DNA from: Phorcus lineatus
Lineage: Eukaryota > Mollusca > Gastropoda > Trochida > Trochidae
Length of the DNA stretch: 64,000 nt
Assembly: GCA_921293015.1 (NCBI GenBank)
Contig: OV121085.1
Coordinates: 24,441,911 to 24,505,910 of the forward strand
Direction of reading: 5' to 3'
Shown: in pieces, positions 53,360-64,000 of the stretch
Layout of the letters: each line of letters opens with the position of its first letter
How positions within the stretch are numbered: position 1 is the first letter of the stretch
The notes under the pieces: generated by a model
Told to the model about the DNA's origin: nothing
Seen by the model: the letters and a program-made list of their open reading frames with translations, nothing else
The model's database searches: none
Translations under genes and position numbers: made by a program

Positions 53360-54260
53360 TTGACTGTGAAATTAGCTGTATCAAAAGACCGATGCACCGA
53401 ACTCAGAGCTAAGCCGAAGCTTTCAAATCAAGAAAACAAGACAAAGCGTGACTATATCCTCCAACTAGAACATGAACTCTTATGCTTGAACTACTACATT
53501 GATTCTAAACTTAAATTTTTGGAGACAAAGCTGACTACAATATCGTCATCATTGAAAAAACTAAGCTAGAGACAATAAAACCCATCCGCCGACCATCACG
53601 TCTTGATGCAACCAATAACCGAAAATACCAGCGAATTTCAACTCCCTGAGGAAACTACTACCGTGGACAAAACAGACAGAACCAATAAAGCTCCTGAACC
53701 TGAAATCATCAACGAGAAGACAACATAACATCGAGACTATCAACAACGCAGCAAGTCGCTCACATGGATACTAAGATCTCACTGGACGCAGTTAAAACTA
53801 TGACTTCGTCTACGATGACAGCGCTAAGGACACAGAATCATGGGAACTAGTTTCATCCAGGAGTGAACCCGTCAACAATAAGACCACGTCTTCTCAGAAA
53901 TCAGTAAAATCCCATCCCATAAGATCACTAGGTAAGACATAGAGGACATTAAAAGGTGTACCTAGAATAAAGACTTGACTTGTTTTATATAACATTAAAG
54001 CCAATGAAGATTGTGAATCTAAAAAAGGATCTGAGATATGAATACGCTCAGGAAAGCCATGTTCGTGTTACCTTTGTACGACTTCTGAAGAGGAACCAAC
54101 ACTACAACTACCAGGACACTTAAACTGTGATGGTGAATGTTGACTTCGACGACTACGAAAGCAAAATATCAGGTAACAACGACTTTTGGCCCCCTGGCAC
54201 ACTAGTGAGAGACTATACGCCTAGAAATAAACATTTTGATAATACCAACGGTAGTAATTC
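53360..54260 (+). pseudogene. LINE ORF1 relic
   Basis: Begins with a helical, charged 69-codon stretch (NQENKTKRDYILQLEHELLC). Several frame breaks follow, then HVRVTFVRLLKR and ISGNNDFWPPGTLVRDYTPR, a C-terminal block of the type seen just upstream of CR1/Jockey-like ORF2 starts. It is the first part of a plus-strand LINE that continues at 54335. The assignment rests on position and on the W-P-P-G-x-x-x-R-D block. Confidence 0.5.
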
Positions 54261-54334
54261 CCGAAATCGCCAATATTAGTTCCACCACCTTTATGAAAAT
54301 TTTTTTTGTTACCATGTGTTTTTGTTTAATCATG

Positions 54335-54435
54335 TCTCTCTCATTACTGATTTGGAATGTGGGTGGTAGCCTATATGGAACATCTATACAGGTAAAAAAT
54401 AAAATACTAGAACTCTTGGATAAAATTGACAGGTT
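54335..54435 (+). pseudogene. LINE ORF2 endonuclease start
   Basis: MSLSLLIWNVGGSLYGTSI matches the first strand of an APE endonuclease (W-N-V-x-G). It is cut after about 35 codons by a minus-strand LINE. Confidence 0.65.
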
Positions 54436-54439
54436 TTGG

Positions 54440-55925
54440 CAGCAGTGAATAAAACGATCGGATTTGAGAGTTTAAGACCTACTTTTCCAGTATCTCAGAG
54501 ATGCTTAAAATCTTCAAATTTGTTACACATATCGAAAAGCTCCTTTCTCTCCTGTTCGTATTGGGGACACTTTATCAGAGCATGGATCTCGTATTTGGTC
54601 GTTGCAGAATGGGCATGTTCTCTCAAAGGAATGTCAGTGTATCGGCAAGTCTCCACTTTTAAAGGTACTACTCCACTTCTAAACGCAGCCAGTGCTCTTC
54701 TATAAGATTTTTTTAAGTGTCTCCAAACATATGTCTCACAGCCAAAGTTAGATTTGAAGGTTCTATATAATCTCAGTTTGTTCCAACACGTCCACTTCTG
54801 CTGCACTGCTTAGTCAGATCCGCATTCCAATCCTCGATAAACTGTAGAAACACTGTGTGCTGGACCTTCACTAATGACGTGCCGATTACTGTACGAGTTC
54901 TGCAGGGGTATGACATGTTGCAGCTTCAACTTTGTAAACTTCTCACGGATCCTGACAGTCTGGTTATTTCTCCCCCTCAAACCCCAGCAGTGAGACCAAG
55001 AGAAGATCTTGTGTGTAAGTTTTGTTGGATCCAGATTGCAAAGTCTCATGTGATATACTTCCCCGCTGCCTTACATTAGAAGGTGTCCATCCCATATCGT
55101 CAATGACAGCACTGTTGGGGGCATGTTTCCGAAGTCCTAGAAAAAACCTCATGCTCTATTTTGAATAGCGTCTACACAAGATAGATCAATAGTTGCCCCG
55201 TAATCAAGAACTGGCCACACCATAGCGTCATATAACTTGGTAAAGGTACTGTATTGCATTCGTCCGAGTTGCTTGTATTTGGAGATAAGTAAACTAAGGG
55301 CTATTGAGGCTGAATTAGCTGAAGATCTTGCCATCCGTGAGTAATCCAGATGTTCTGTCAATTATTCCCAGGTAATTATAGTAATCTTCAATATCTAGTT
55401 GGATGCTTCCACACTGAAAGTCGGTTGATGGATTTGCTTCTGAAGTGTACGATTTTAGACTTGCTTTTATTAACAATGATAGAGTTATGCTCACACCAGG
55501 TATTCAGGCAGTCAAATAGAACGTTCAGGTCCTTTTCAGATTCATCTAACAGTACCACATCGTCAGCATATGCCATGATTCCAACAGTCATATTATCGAC
55601 GTTCACCCCAATGGAAAGCTGGTTGATGGATGTAATAAGGTCATTAATATATAAATCAAATAGAAGTGGAGAAAGCAGACACCCTTGTTTTAGCCCGCAC
55701 TTAACGTCAAACCATTGGGTCATTCTTCCGTTAATCTCAGCGAACACTGAACATTCCAAAAGAGAAACTAGTGCATTTTACATTCTCCCTTGACTTTCTA
55801 TGTCACTCAGTTTCGTCCACATTTTCTGCCGGTCAATGTTATCATAAGCTTTATGAAAGTCTATAAAAGATGTGTCAGTCGATTTCTTCTGTGATTACTT
55901 CGCCTCTATTATGGAAGTTAACGCG
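54440..55925 (-). pseudogene. Minus-strand LINE RT fragment, nested
   Basis: On the minus strand the order is FIDFHKAYDNIDR (A box, about 55870), WFDVKCGLKQGCLLSPLLFDL (B box), IMAYADDVVLLDES (C box, both Asp present), IIVNKSKSKIVHF, AMVWPVLDYGATI, and a C-terminal ALAAFRSGVVPLKVE with CPQYEQERKEL. The pieces lie in several frames, so it is a relic. It lies between the endonuclease start and a later endonuclease piece of the plus-strand LINE, so it is nested. Confidence 0.8.
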
Positions 55926-56319
55926 GCAATTACTCACGTGGCTCTGATGGGCTGGCGATTATGTTATATAATGATAGCGCATGGAGGACTTGCCCTAGTG
56001 TTAACTCTAGTTTTGCAATATCTGTTAAACTTACACAGAGAGGTTGCTCTGATGTCTATGTTATCTGCTGTCGTCTCCCGTCTACATCTCCAACAGATAT
56101 AACAATGTATAAGTCTGAAGTTACAAATCACCTGGACTCGCTTACTTTCAAAATTCCAGCTGTGAAGATTTAGATAACTATTGTGAACATATTAGGAAAA
56201 CACTGATTGAAGCTTGCATAAAATCCATTTCCAAATCGAAATTTAATCCTCATTTAAAACCATACTGGAAACATGATGGTCTTAACTACCACATGCGGAC
56301 TACCCAACGACAATGGCTT
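55926..56319 (+). pseudogene. Plus-strand LINE, endonuclease-to-RT linker pieces
   Basis: VYVICCRLPSTSPTDITMY resembles an endonuclease middle strand, and CEHIRKTLIEACIKSISKS followed by HLKPYWKHDGLNYH matches the segment before RT. They are separated by stops. The Tc1 copy starts directly after. Confidence 0.5.
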
Positions 56320-57297
56320 GCTGATGAGATAAGATGCCGACGGGTTCTGCCATTCAACATGGTCAGACGTCAGCTGAGTGAACTGCCAGAGGACGAGCCA
56401 TTGCGTGGCTTCAACAAAGTTTTACACAGAGGAATGTGGCACAGAGAACAGTTGTAGCCGGAGTGTGATTGGGAGGCTATGGCAGCGTTTCCAGGCAATT
56501 CAATTCAGAATCGCCCACGGTCTGGTAGGCCAAAATCAACGTCGCAACATCAAGACCGGCATGTCATTCAAATGTTACAGCGAGATGTCTGAGAGATGAA
56601 TTGTGAAAGGCAAGTGGTGTTCAGGTATTGGACCAGACTATAAGAAATCGTTCGGAGCTCACAACATTCGATCTCGACGACAAGCAGTTCGAAAACCTCT
56701 TCTTCAACGTCATAGGGCAGCACGTTGTGACTGGTGACGGTGACAATGGGGGCGGGTACAGTTCAATGATGGCGGAGTTCGATCTATAGGCGGTAAGGAG
56801 AAAGATTTGCTGATGTTAACGTCAGACAACACCATCGCTTTGGAGGTGGTACGGTAATGGTGTGGGCTGGAATTTCGGTACATCACAGGACTCCTCTTTT
56901 CGTCGTCCAAAGAAATTTGATGGGTATCAGGTACAGAGACGAAATTTTACAGCCTTTGTCATCCCATGTCTTCGTCAAATTGGAGCAGGTTCTGTTCTTC
57001 AAGATGACAATGCTAGACCGCGTTGAACACAATAATTTTCTCACCCAAAATGGTATTGAACGAATGGATTGGCATGCATACTTCCCTGACTTGGCACCAA
57101 TTGAGCATTCATGGGATGAGTTGGGCAGACATCTGAGGGACAATCATAGGCAACCTGATAATCTTAAAGAATTGGTGCAATTTCAAGCAGAGTGGCAGGC
57201 CATTCCCCAGATGTTTTTTCGACGTCTGATCGACAGCATGCCTCGTCGTTGTGTCGACTGCTTACGAGCACGTGGTGGTTTCACTCGTTATTAACAA
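56320..57297 (+). pseudogene. Third Tc1-like transposase, inserted in a LINE
   Basis: The N-terminal half is spread over several frames (RAIAWLQQSFTQRN, a GRPKSTSQHQDRH segment). The catalytic half reads VNVRQHHRFGGGTVMVWAGIS, RYRDEILQPL, a frame-shifted LQDDNARP (second Asp), then YFPDLAPIEHSWDELGRHLR (Glu) and RARGGFTRY at the stop. The first Asp block is not clear. It separates the linker and RT parts of the plus-strand LINE and is therefore the younger insertion. Confidence 0.82.
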
Positions 57298-57539
57298 AGT
57301 TATCGAATTTAAGACAGCTTTGTTGGACCTCATTATGCTCAAAATGGCAAATTTCATCAGATCCTCAGAATAGTTGTGTAAAAAAAAAGTGCATATGCTT
57401 TGCATAAGAGACTCAACATTGAGACATATTGAACTCATTCTGACCAAACGTGTGCTTAAAAGTTTTGATTTACATGTTCCCTGTGTCTAATAAAATGTCA
57501 AACAAAAATAATTGGTTGACCCTTGACTTCTTTTGAGTA

Positions 57540-58452
57540 GTATATTACTGTGACCTAGCAAAACCTTACCAGTCTGACAACTTTGACTCCGCTTTCCATA
57601 CTCAAATAAATGACTCTGTGCAACAACTTGCCAGTGACGATACCGGAAAAGATCCAGATCTTGAGAAATGTTTTACTTTCGATGAAGTTACGGGAGTAGT
57701 TAAATCTCTAAATAAAAGTCGCCAGACCAATGAGCATATCATCCATGGAGGCGAACCTTTTATCTCCTGCATATACATCCTTTTCAACAGTATGATTAAA
57801 CTGAAATATGTTCCCTATGACTACAGGCTTGGTATGCTGATACCAATATATAATGGATAAAAGGATAAAGCTGACCCAAAGAATTATTGGGTAATAACAC
57901 TTACACCATGCCTCGGCAAACTGTTTGAGAAACTACTTCTTCAACTTATAGATATGAAAATGAATAAAAATAATACTCATTTTCCTGATAAGCTTCAATT
58001 TGGTTTCAGAAAAGAGCATGGGACTGTCCTAGGAGTGTAAAGCATAAGCTATTATCTACAGAGAGATTCATTGATTTATGCAGCATTCCTCAACATTGAG
58101 AAAGCCTCCGATAGAATTTGGCATGATGGCCTTTTTTACAAACTGCATCACCTAGGAATACAAGGGCATGTTTGGCACTTACTTCACCAGTGTTACACCA
58201 ATAGTAGGGCCTATAGCGTTTGTCTCTTACGGTGGTGAACATTCAGACTTGCATGACGTCCATCAAGGTATGGGACAGGGCAGAGTTATCTCAGCATGGT
58301 TCTTTCTTGTCTTCATAAATGATCTGATATCCTTACTCAGAGAAGCAAACTGCGGTATACAAGTGTATGGTATGGGTATTCAAACTGTTCTGTTAGCTGA
58401 TGATACTACCCTTGTCAGCACCTCAACACGGGGCTTACAATCTTTACTATAA
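57540..58452 (+). pseudogene. LINE reverse transcriptase (CR1/Jockey-like), degraded
   Basis: The coding order is CFTFDEVTGVVKSLNKSRQ, then GKLFEKLLLQLI, NIEKASDRIWHDGL (A box; the usual F-S-x-A-F-D is changed), MGQGRVISAWFFLVFINDL (B box) and TVLLADDTTLVS (C box, both Asp present). Stops at about 57858, 58040 and 58200 break it. It continues the LINE that starts at 53360. Confidence 0.75.
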
Positions 58453-59340
58453 GTTTTTCATGAATATACCACCAAAAAGTACAATTATATTTTTTTTACA
58501 AAAATAAGCCCAAACATGTTTCAAAGGATCTAAAACTTGGATGTCTTAATATCCCCCAAATCTACATAAATTATTTATGTTGGCGTTCTCATAACAAGGA
58601 ATCTCTCTTGTAAAGTAGCCGTAGATAAATACTGACAAAAAAGCACGACAAGGCGTCAATTCATTACGATCAATTGGAATGAACAGCAGCGATCTTCACC
58701 CTTCTGTCATTGTCAGGATATGGCTGCGAATGATTTTAACAACAAGTCTATATGGCTGTTAGGTGCACTGTTAGTGAACACAAAGATACGTACAGTACAA
58801 GGACTAGACAAACGCTCACCCTGTGAATCCACAATAGCTAATATTGGTCCCTGGACCCTTCATGGGTATATTGACAAATGTAAATTATTATTTCTAAAAT
58901 GTAACAATACAGCAAAGATTTATTTTGTGCCTCTGTTACACAACCGGCTTTATCGAGTGCTGTTCTACTGGAGGTCGCGAAAAAATATAAACTTTCCAAA
59001 TACATAACCTCTTATGCTAAACACAGAGTTTTCCTTTCAAAATTAAAAAATGGTTAAAGGTGGTCTCTGACACAATTCAGGGATATGAAGAGCAATTATG
59101 GCTCAACAAAGTCTCCATAAACGCCGGCATGTACTGCTACAGAAAAATACACTGTAACCTAGGTTATCATATATTATAGGATATAATAGCTCTTTACCCA
59201 CAACACAGGCAAATCTTACAATTCTGTATTCGTATAGCATCCCGTAATATTATTTCAAATGCATGCAAGTTCACTGTGTGAAAAACATGCTAATGATTAA
59301 GACTGTCATGTATTATTACATTGTGAAAAACTCATATATA
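58453..59340 (+). pseudogene. LINE ORF2 C-terminal remains
   Basis: Weak similarity of pattern only: KLLFLKCNNTAKIYFV, then further pieces such as EQLWLNKVSINAGMY and QILQFCIRIASRN, which look like the conserved tail of such ORF2 proteins. They are in several frames with stops. Confidence 0.45.
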
Positions 59341-59404
59341 CATTTATATATCATATCTTAATTCATCATTGACGTAAGCAGACTTTATGATAAATACTTA
59401 TAAA

Positions 59405-60310
59405 TTAAACAGAATACGCTAAACTTATCCCAGTCAGTAGATGGATTACTTTTCTTTGCCTTACTGTGACTTCTTTTCTTTTTACGCATGGGCTTTCTAA
59501 TACATTAGGACGAATGATAACGGTTTTGTTACGAATATTTGAAAAACAATGGTCTTTAATCACATTCACCAATTTCGGCGCAGTAGTATTAACATCATTG
59601 TCTTGTGTTATGAAATCCCAGTCAACAACAGCCGCATTCTGCCGATAAGTATCAACATCTATATTTTCATAATTATATATCAGTCTTGAATAGGCTTTCT
59701 CAGACTGTTTGGTATTTTTTTTAGAGAGACGAATACTGAACAATAGTCACTACAGAATGGGGGAGCGACACCTGAGGATATTACAATATCAGGAACTCAA
59801 TAAGTGTCTTCGATTGTTGAGCAATACGTGTCGCTTCATTTATCAGGTGTGTCATACTATAAACAAACTTAATATGTTCAATATTTGGATCAATTCTATT
59901 TTAAAAATTAGCATTAAAGTCACCATGTACCATAATTTTGATATTAGTATCAATAGCAAAGCCAATAGACTCTTCGATCAGATTCCAGTAGTAAGAACTT
60001 GTATTTACACGATAAAAAGTCCCTATCAAATAACTCTTGTTTTTACACGTGATCTGTGCCCACACTGCCTCTAGTCCTGGTAGTTGTAAGTCAGGTATAT
60101 GCTTACAATATATAGATTTTTCACATTATTAATATTATATTGCAACCCCACCTCCCCTAGTTTGTCTATCATTACGAAGTGGTGGGTGAAATCAAGTCAT
60201 GTGAACATCATTGTTTGAAATACCAACATGCAGCCATGTTTCTGATTTACATATAACATCGTGTTCGTGTAGTTCAACGTAAACTAAATCAACTTTATCA
60301 GTAAGATACA
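59405..60310 (-). pseudogene. Minus-strand LINE endonuclease fragment
   Basis: Minus-strand reading gives LVYVELHEHDVICKSETWLH (Glu of the E-T block, about 60260), RNDRQTRGGGVAI (about 60150), GDFNANF (about 59915, catalytic D-x-N) and then a region continuing to 59405 with RPNVLESPCVKRKEV. Frame breaks and stops are present. It is the start of another LINE ORF2 in opposite orientation to the RT at 57540-58452. Confidence 0.65.
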
Positions 60311-61264
60311 GACATTTGTATGCACAATACTTAGATCTGCAGTAACAGGTCCGGGGTGAGGGTGAACAACAGAGTAATAGTAAGAGCTAGGGCTATCTAA
60401 CTACCTGATGCCCAGCTTGCAGGCTAACGTTACCAAATAGAATGTGTGTCTATTTACTCTGCCTTCTATTCATAGAATTACGGTTATGTACCCCAATTCT
60501 CTTGCGATATCGAGCAATATCAACCCCCATCTAATACTCCTGGCAAGACAAATACTTGTAAGAAATGGGGTACATGTAGTTGTAGGCGAAAAACATTTGT
60601 TTATCTATGTAAGTATATTCTAAGATTGTTTTAGGTCCAGTGATGATGAATGGGATGATGTGGGTGTGTACATAAATTGTTAAATTTCCTTTTTCGAACT
60701 TTCGTCTCAGGTTCGTATCAAGACTTAAAAGAAAACAGAAAACTAGAGTTAGAAAGATGCATTTTAGCATTGCAAAGCAAGAGAGAAAAGAAGAAAGAAA
60801 AAGAGAATCCGACAGCAATGAAGTAGGTCAATTTAGAATAAGACCATATGTATGATTTATGTGACTTTCATGTGGAAAAGTGTATATGCAGTGTCAGAAA
60901 AGATTATATATTTAGGATGACATTAAAAATTCAAAGCTGCAGTTATAAGTATCAAAGAACATTAAGAAGCAAATAATCACACACATTTCCTAAATGTGGA
61001 AAGCATTAATTTAGTAATTCTTTTCACATTATCATTATCATTATTAAGACGTATACCAAAAAATAACAAGAAGACAGAAAAAAGATAAATCAAATTAAAT
61101 CTAAAATAAAATTGTTTACACGTCTATAGACAATAAATTAATGGATAAATATGTAAATGGATAAATCAATCCCAAAAGCAATTAAACAGACCACACAAGA
61201 AAAAACAATAAAATAAAAAAACAAAATAAAAAATAATACATCGACAATCTTAATATCAAGTAAC
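60311..61264. other. AT-rich, no gene recognised
   Basis: No supportable gene. A hydrophobic 95-codon minus frame at 60531-60818 has no family resemblance and is likely chance. Confidence 0.45.
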
Positions 61265-61890
61265 TAAGCATTAAAGTATGTGCATCAAACCCAAGATACA
61301 TGCGCCCACTATAACTGAATGAAAGTATATGAACATAACCCAGAATAGATTCGGCCCCTCTAACTGTAAGCAATTATGTACATCAAATCCAGTAAAGATT
61401 CGCCCACTCTACCTGTATATAAGTATGTATATCAAACCAATTATAGATTCTATTCTACTGTATTATGTTATGTACATCAAACCCAGTATAGATTCGTCCC
61501 CTATAAACTGTATGTGTATACACATAACCCACAATAAATGCCCCCCCCCCCAAACCTGTATATAAGAATGTACATCAAACCCAGTATAGATTCGCCCCCC
61601 TCTATTGGATATAAGAATATGCATCAATCCCAGTATAGATTCGCCCCCTCTATCGTATATAAGTACACGTATGTGAATCAAAGCCAGAATAGATTCGCCC
61701 CCTCTAACTGTATATTGTTATTTGTATCAAACCCAGTATAGATTCGCCCCCTCTAACTATATTTAATTAATTGTTTCAAACCCAGTATAGATTCGTCCCC
61801 TTTAACTGTATGGAAGTATGTAAATCCAACCAAGAATAGATTCGCCCCCTCTAAGCAGATATAAGTTTGTCATAAAACCCAGTATATTTT
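61265..61890. repeat. About 55-60 bp tandem array
   Basis: Roughly ten imperfect units. The core of each is ATGTACATCAAACCCAGTATAG, then ATTCGCCCCCTCTA-CTGTATATAAG. Units differ by substitution and by small indels, including a run of 12 C at about 61543-61554. The array carries several chance open frames on both strands. Confidence 0.87.
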
Positions 61891-62100
61891 AGGCGCCACT
61901 TCATTATCTTATACCGAAATATTCTTCCCAAAGACATACATAAAGGAAGACGTAAATAAAGGAATAGTACGACTAAATAAATTCTAATGAAAAATATTAT
62001 TTCAACCAATCTTTAATGTAATTGTTTCAACATAACTCTTAATCTAGGTAAATAGAATATGTCTACAATCAATTCTGAAACTATTACAGAAGAAAGTTGA

Positions 62101-62114
62101 GGGGGGGGGGGGGG
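62101..62114 (+). repeat. Poly-G run
   Basis: Fourteen consecutive G residues in otherwise ordinary sequence. Confidence 0.9.
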
Positions 62115-62354
62115 ATTTTATTCTTCTTATTTTATTCATACCGTATACAATCTCCAGGGGAGGCTTTGTGCTGGTATTAAAACGCCGGGGGAGATCTTAT
62201 ACGGGGGCGAATTAATACCGGAACACCGGAAAAATGGCAAGGAAAATTTGGACCACATGAAACAGGCTTTACGTAAACTAAGAATGCTTATTCTTTGGTA
62301 AAAGAAAAATATTAGAAATTATTAATCCATGAAATAATGTAACGCAGTTCTCAC

Positions 62355-62440
62355 CTTCCATTGCTGTGAAGGTCAAATGCATCACAAAGAAGTTTCTTTT
62401 CATTCTCAGCTAGACTCCAGTACATGCGATTCATGATAGA
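62355..62440 (-). CDS. Candidate host-gene exon 3
   Basis: An 86-base minus-strand stretch with a good acceptor (TTTAATTGTAG) and donor (AAG then GTGAGA). In phase 0 it reads SIMNRMYWSLAENEKKLL, CDAFDLHSNG without stops. It follows two further candidate exons in compatible phase. The helix spacing L-x-E-x-E-K/R...H recalls the C-terminal helical domain of catalases, but the upstream exons do not, so no function is assigned. Confidence 0.5.
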
Positions 62441-62550
62441 CTACAATTAAAAATGAACAAATTAATCAGAAGCTCCAAACTTCACTTCACGTGCAAAATG
62501 TAACCGACATACACATCAGTTTACTACTTATCTGTCCATTTCACACTTAC

Positions 62551-62691
62551 AATGAAAGAAATGCCAATGTTTACGACAAAATGCATGTTGTTCATCAGTG
62601 GACATGATGAAATTATTTCGATTTCTTCTCTGGCGGGTAGCACAATATCACCTTCTCGCGCATTACAAATTAACAATATAAATATTAAATC
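62551..62691 (-). CDS. Candidate host-gene exon 2
   Basis: 141 minus-strand bases ending at ATT followed by the strong donor GTAAGTGTG. The frame reads REGDIVLPAREEIEIISS, CPLMNNMHFVVNIGISFI. The acceptor proposed here (AAATAG at 62692) has no clear pyrimidine tract, so the 5' boundary is uncertain. With this boundary the phase fits both neighbours. Confidence 0.4.
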
Positions 62692-63102
62692 CTATTTGAT
62701 TTGATCTCAATACTTGATGATCGTTTGAATGTTTAGGGCCCGTATTTTCAAGATTGGGGGAGCTTCGGTAGATGTTTATAACAACGTGCACGTGTTTCAC
62801 GACAGACTCTTATGTTACTGACAAGAAGTTTTTGAAAAACAAGAGTCATCAAAACATTATATAACCAACCCGTCACTTCTAAATTGTAGCCCTTAAAATG
62901 TCCCATTATAAAATTTCTTACGAAACAATATAGTATAAAATTAAGTCAAAATATTTGTAGGGAGAACACAAGAGCGAATTAAAAACTGTATGGAGTCCAA
63001 CACCTAGTTATTTCGATTTTGAACTGTAAGAAAACACAATTTCAATGTAAATCAACCTTTTTCTGAGAACAATCTCATAAGATAACGTTATTTCATTTTT
63101 AC

Positions 63103-63189
63103 CTTTATTTCGCAAACTGCAATATGTCCAAGGCCTATGCGATCACGAGCTTGAAAATATGTTTTCAGGTAAGCACGCTGTTGTCGAAC
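63103..63189 (-). CDS. Candidate host-gene exon 1
   Basis: 87 minus-strand bases with acceptor TTGCATTTGCAG and donor AAAG then GTAAAA. Phase 0 reads VRQQRAYLKTYFQARDRI, GLGHIAVCEIK. GT-AG borders, an open frame of an exact multiple of three and ordinary amino-acid composition make it the best host-exon candidate in the window. The protein is not recognised. Confidence 0.5.
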
Positions 63190-63460
63190 CTGCAAATGCA
63201 ATTAATTCTATAAGGGAGACGGCTGAATCCCGAAGGTTTGTTCACTGGTCAACATGAATAACACAAACGGCAAATGCATTATTTCAACCTGACAATGTTT
63301 TGTCTATGCGTAGAATAATTTAATAGTTTTTTTATTTTCCGCAAGATGAAAATATCATATAAAGTCAGATTAACAAAGTTTTAAAAAAGTTTTAGAAGTT
63401 TGTCGGATGGTGATATGTACGGAAGCTACGGAAGCACCCTAGTGCCACAGTTAATTCTTT

Positions 63461-64000
63461 TTTATCTCCTAATTAGGAGATACTTTCACCTTATTAGGAG
63501 ATATTAACGCCTAATTAGGAGATAACTAAGTCCTACTTAGGACATAGCTATTTCCTAATTAGGACTTAATTATTGCCTAATTAGGAGATATATCACCTAA
63601 TTAGGAGATACCATCACCTAATTAGGAGAAAGTAACTCCTAATTAGCAGATAGTAACTCCTAATTAGGACTTACTTATCTCCTAATTAGGTGTTAATTAA
63701 GTCCTACTTAGGACATAGCTATTTCCTAATTAATTGATACTTTCTCGTAATTAGGTGATAACTAAGTCCTAATTAGGTGATAACTATCTCTTAATTAGGT
63801 AAAAACTATCTCTTAATTAGGAGTTAGTATGTCCTAATTAGGACTTAATATCTCCTAATTAGATGTTAATTAAGTCCAAATTAGGAGTTAGTTATCTCCT
63901 AATTAGGCGTTAATATCTTCTAATTAGGTGATAGTATCTCCTAATTAGGTGATAATTATGTCCTAATTAGGCGAAGATTAAGTCCTAATCAGGTGATAAC
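63461..64000. repeat. Palindromic CCTAATTAGG satellite, runs off the window
   Basis: About thirty copies of a core palindrome TCCTAATTAGGA at 15-18 base spacing, joined by GATA, GTTA, CTTA or ATAGT. Because the core is its own reverse complement, the orientation of units alternates by the linker only. A longer segment (GTCCTACTTAGGACATAGCT then ATTTCCTAATTA) occurs twice, at about 63511 and 63692, which suggests higher-order duplication. The array continues past the window end. Confidence 0.9.

Noticed and set aside
61182..61741. Several 60-80 codon frames on both strands
   Set aside because: All fall within the 55-60 bp tandem array; repeat periodicity creates them.

Overview
This window looks like accessory, transposon-saturated DNA from an invertebrate animal, most likely a mollusc (possibly a bivalve). 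The signs are: no prokaryotic-style operons or ribosome-binding sites, long AT-rich non-coding stretches, many LINE retrotransposons of several clades with target-site duplications, Tc1/mariner transposase relics, a tRNA-derived SINE remnant with a tail I associate with bivalve SINEs, and low-copy satellite arrays. The organism call is inference; no rRNA, intact tRNA or recognisable housekeeping gene is present. Almost every coding feature is a broken transposon gene, and the only candidate host-gene sequence is a set of short spliced exons near 62.3-63.2 kb.

Layout. 48-3130: a decayed Ty3/gypsy LTR element with 87 and 122 bp LTRs, primer site, gag, zinc knuckle, protease and the start of RT; the rest of pol is gone and a GGATCC-dense repeat patch lies there. 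3752-10920: an essentially full-length L1/Tx1-like LINE on the minus strand, bracketed by a perfect 15 bp target-site duplication; its ORF1 is interrupted by a 1.23 kb TIR element (8773-10003) that has its own 9 bp duplication and carries a PHD-finger remnant. 11594-11754: a 131 bp LINE tail insertion. 14398-16020: a 5'-truncated LINE with an 11 bp duplication. 17888-31991: minus-strand RNase H-bearing (I/ingi-like) LINEs, the main one split by a plus-strand LINE (23308-27394). The main element is followed on its 3' side by an array of stem-loop cassettes (18846-19641). 30122-34085: two head-to-head copies of a 1.8 kb element encoding an unfamiliar proline-rich protein and sharing 3' sequences with the RNase H LINE. 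37316-44302: two Tx1-like LINE insertions in tandem, the first with an uninterrupted ORF2 remnant of more than 1160 codons. 46780-53040: Tc1 relics, an inverted pair of MITEs and a 200 bp near-perfect hairpin. 53360-60310: a plus-strand LINE invaded by a minus-strand LINE and by a Tc1 copy, then a further minus-strand LINE endonuclease. 61265-61890 and 63461-64000: tandem arrays.

How it works together. The autonomous LINEs supply endonuclease and reverse transcriptase. The proline-rich elements carry no RT but share 3'-terminal sequences and a (AAC)n-type tail with the RNase H LINEs, so they are plausibly mobilised by them. Nesting order can be read from the duplications: MULE-like element into LINE ORF1; plus LINE into RNase H LINE; MITE into Tc1 pseudogene. 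The most unusual items are the stem-loop cassette array, whose stems covary while their loops stay constant, and the proline-rich ORF family, whose two copies keep an alignable C-terminal protein sequence despite frameshifts.
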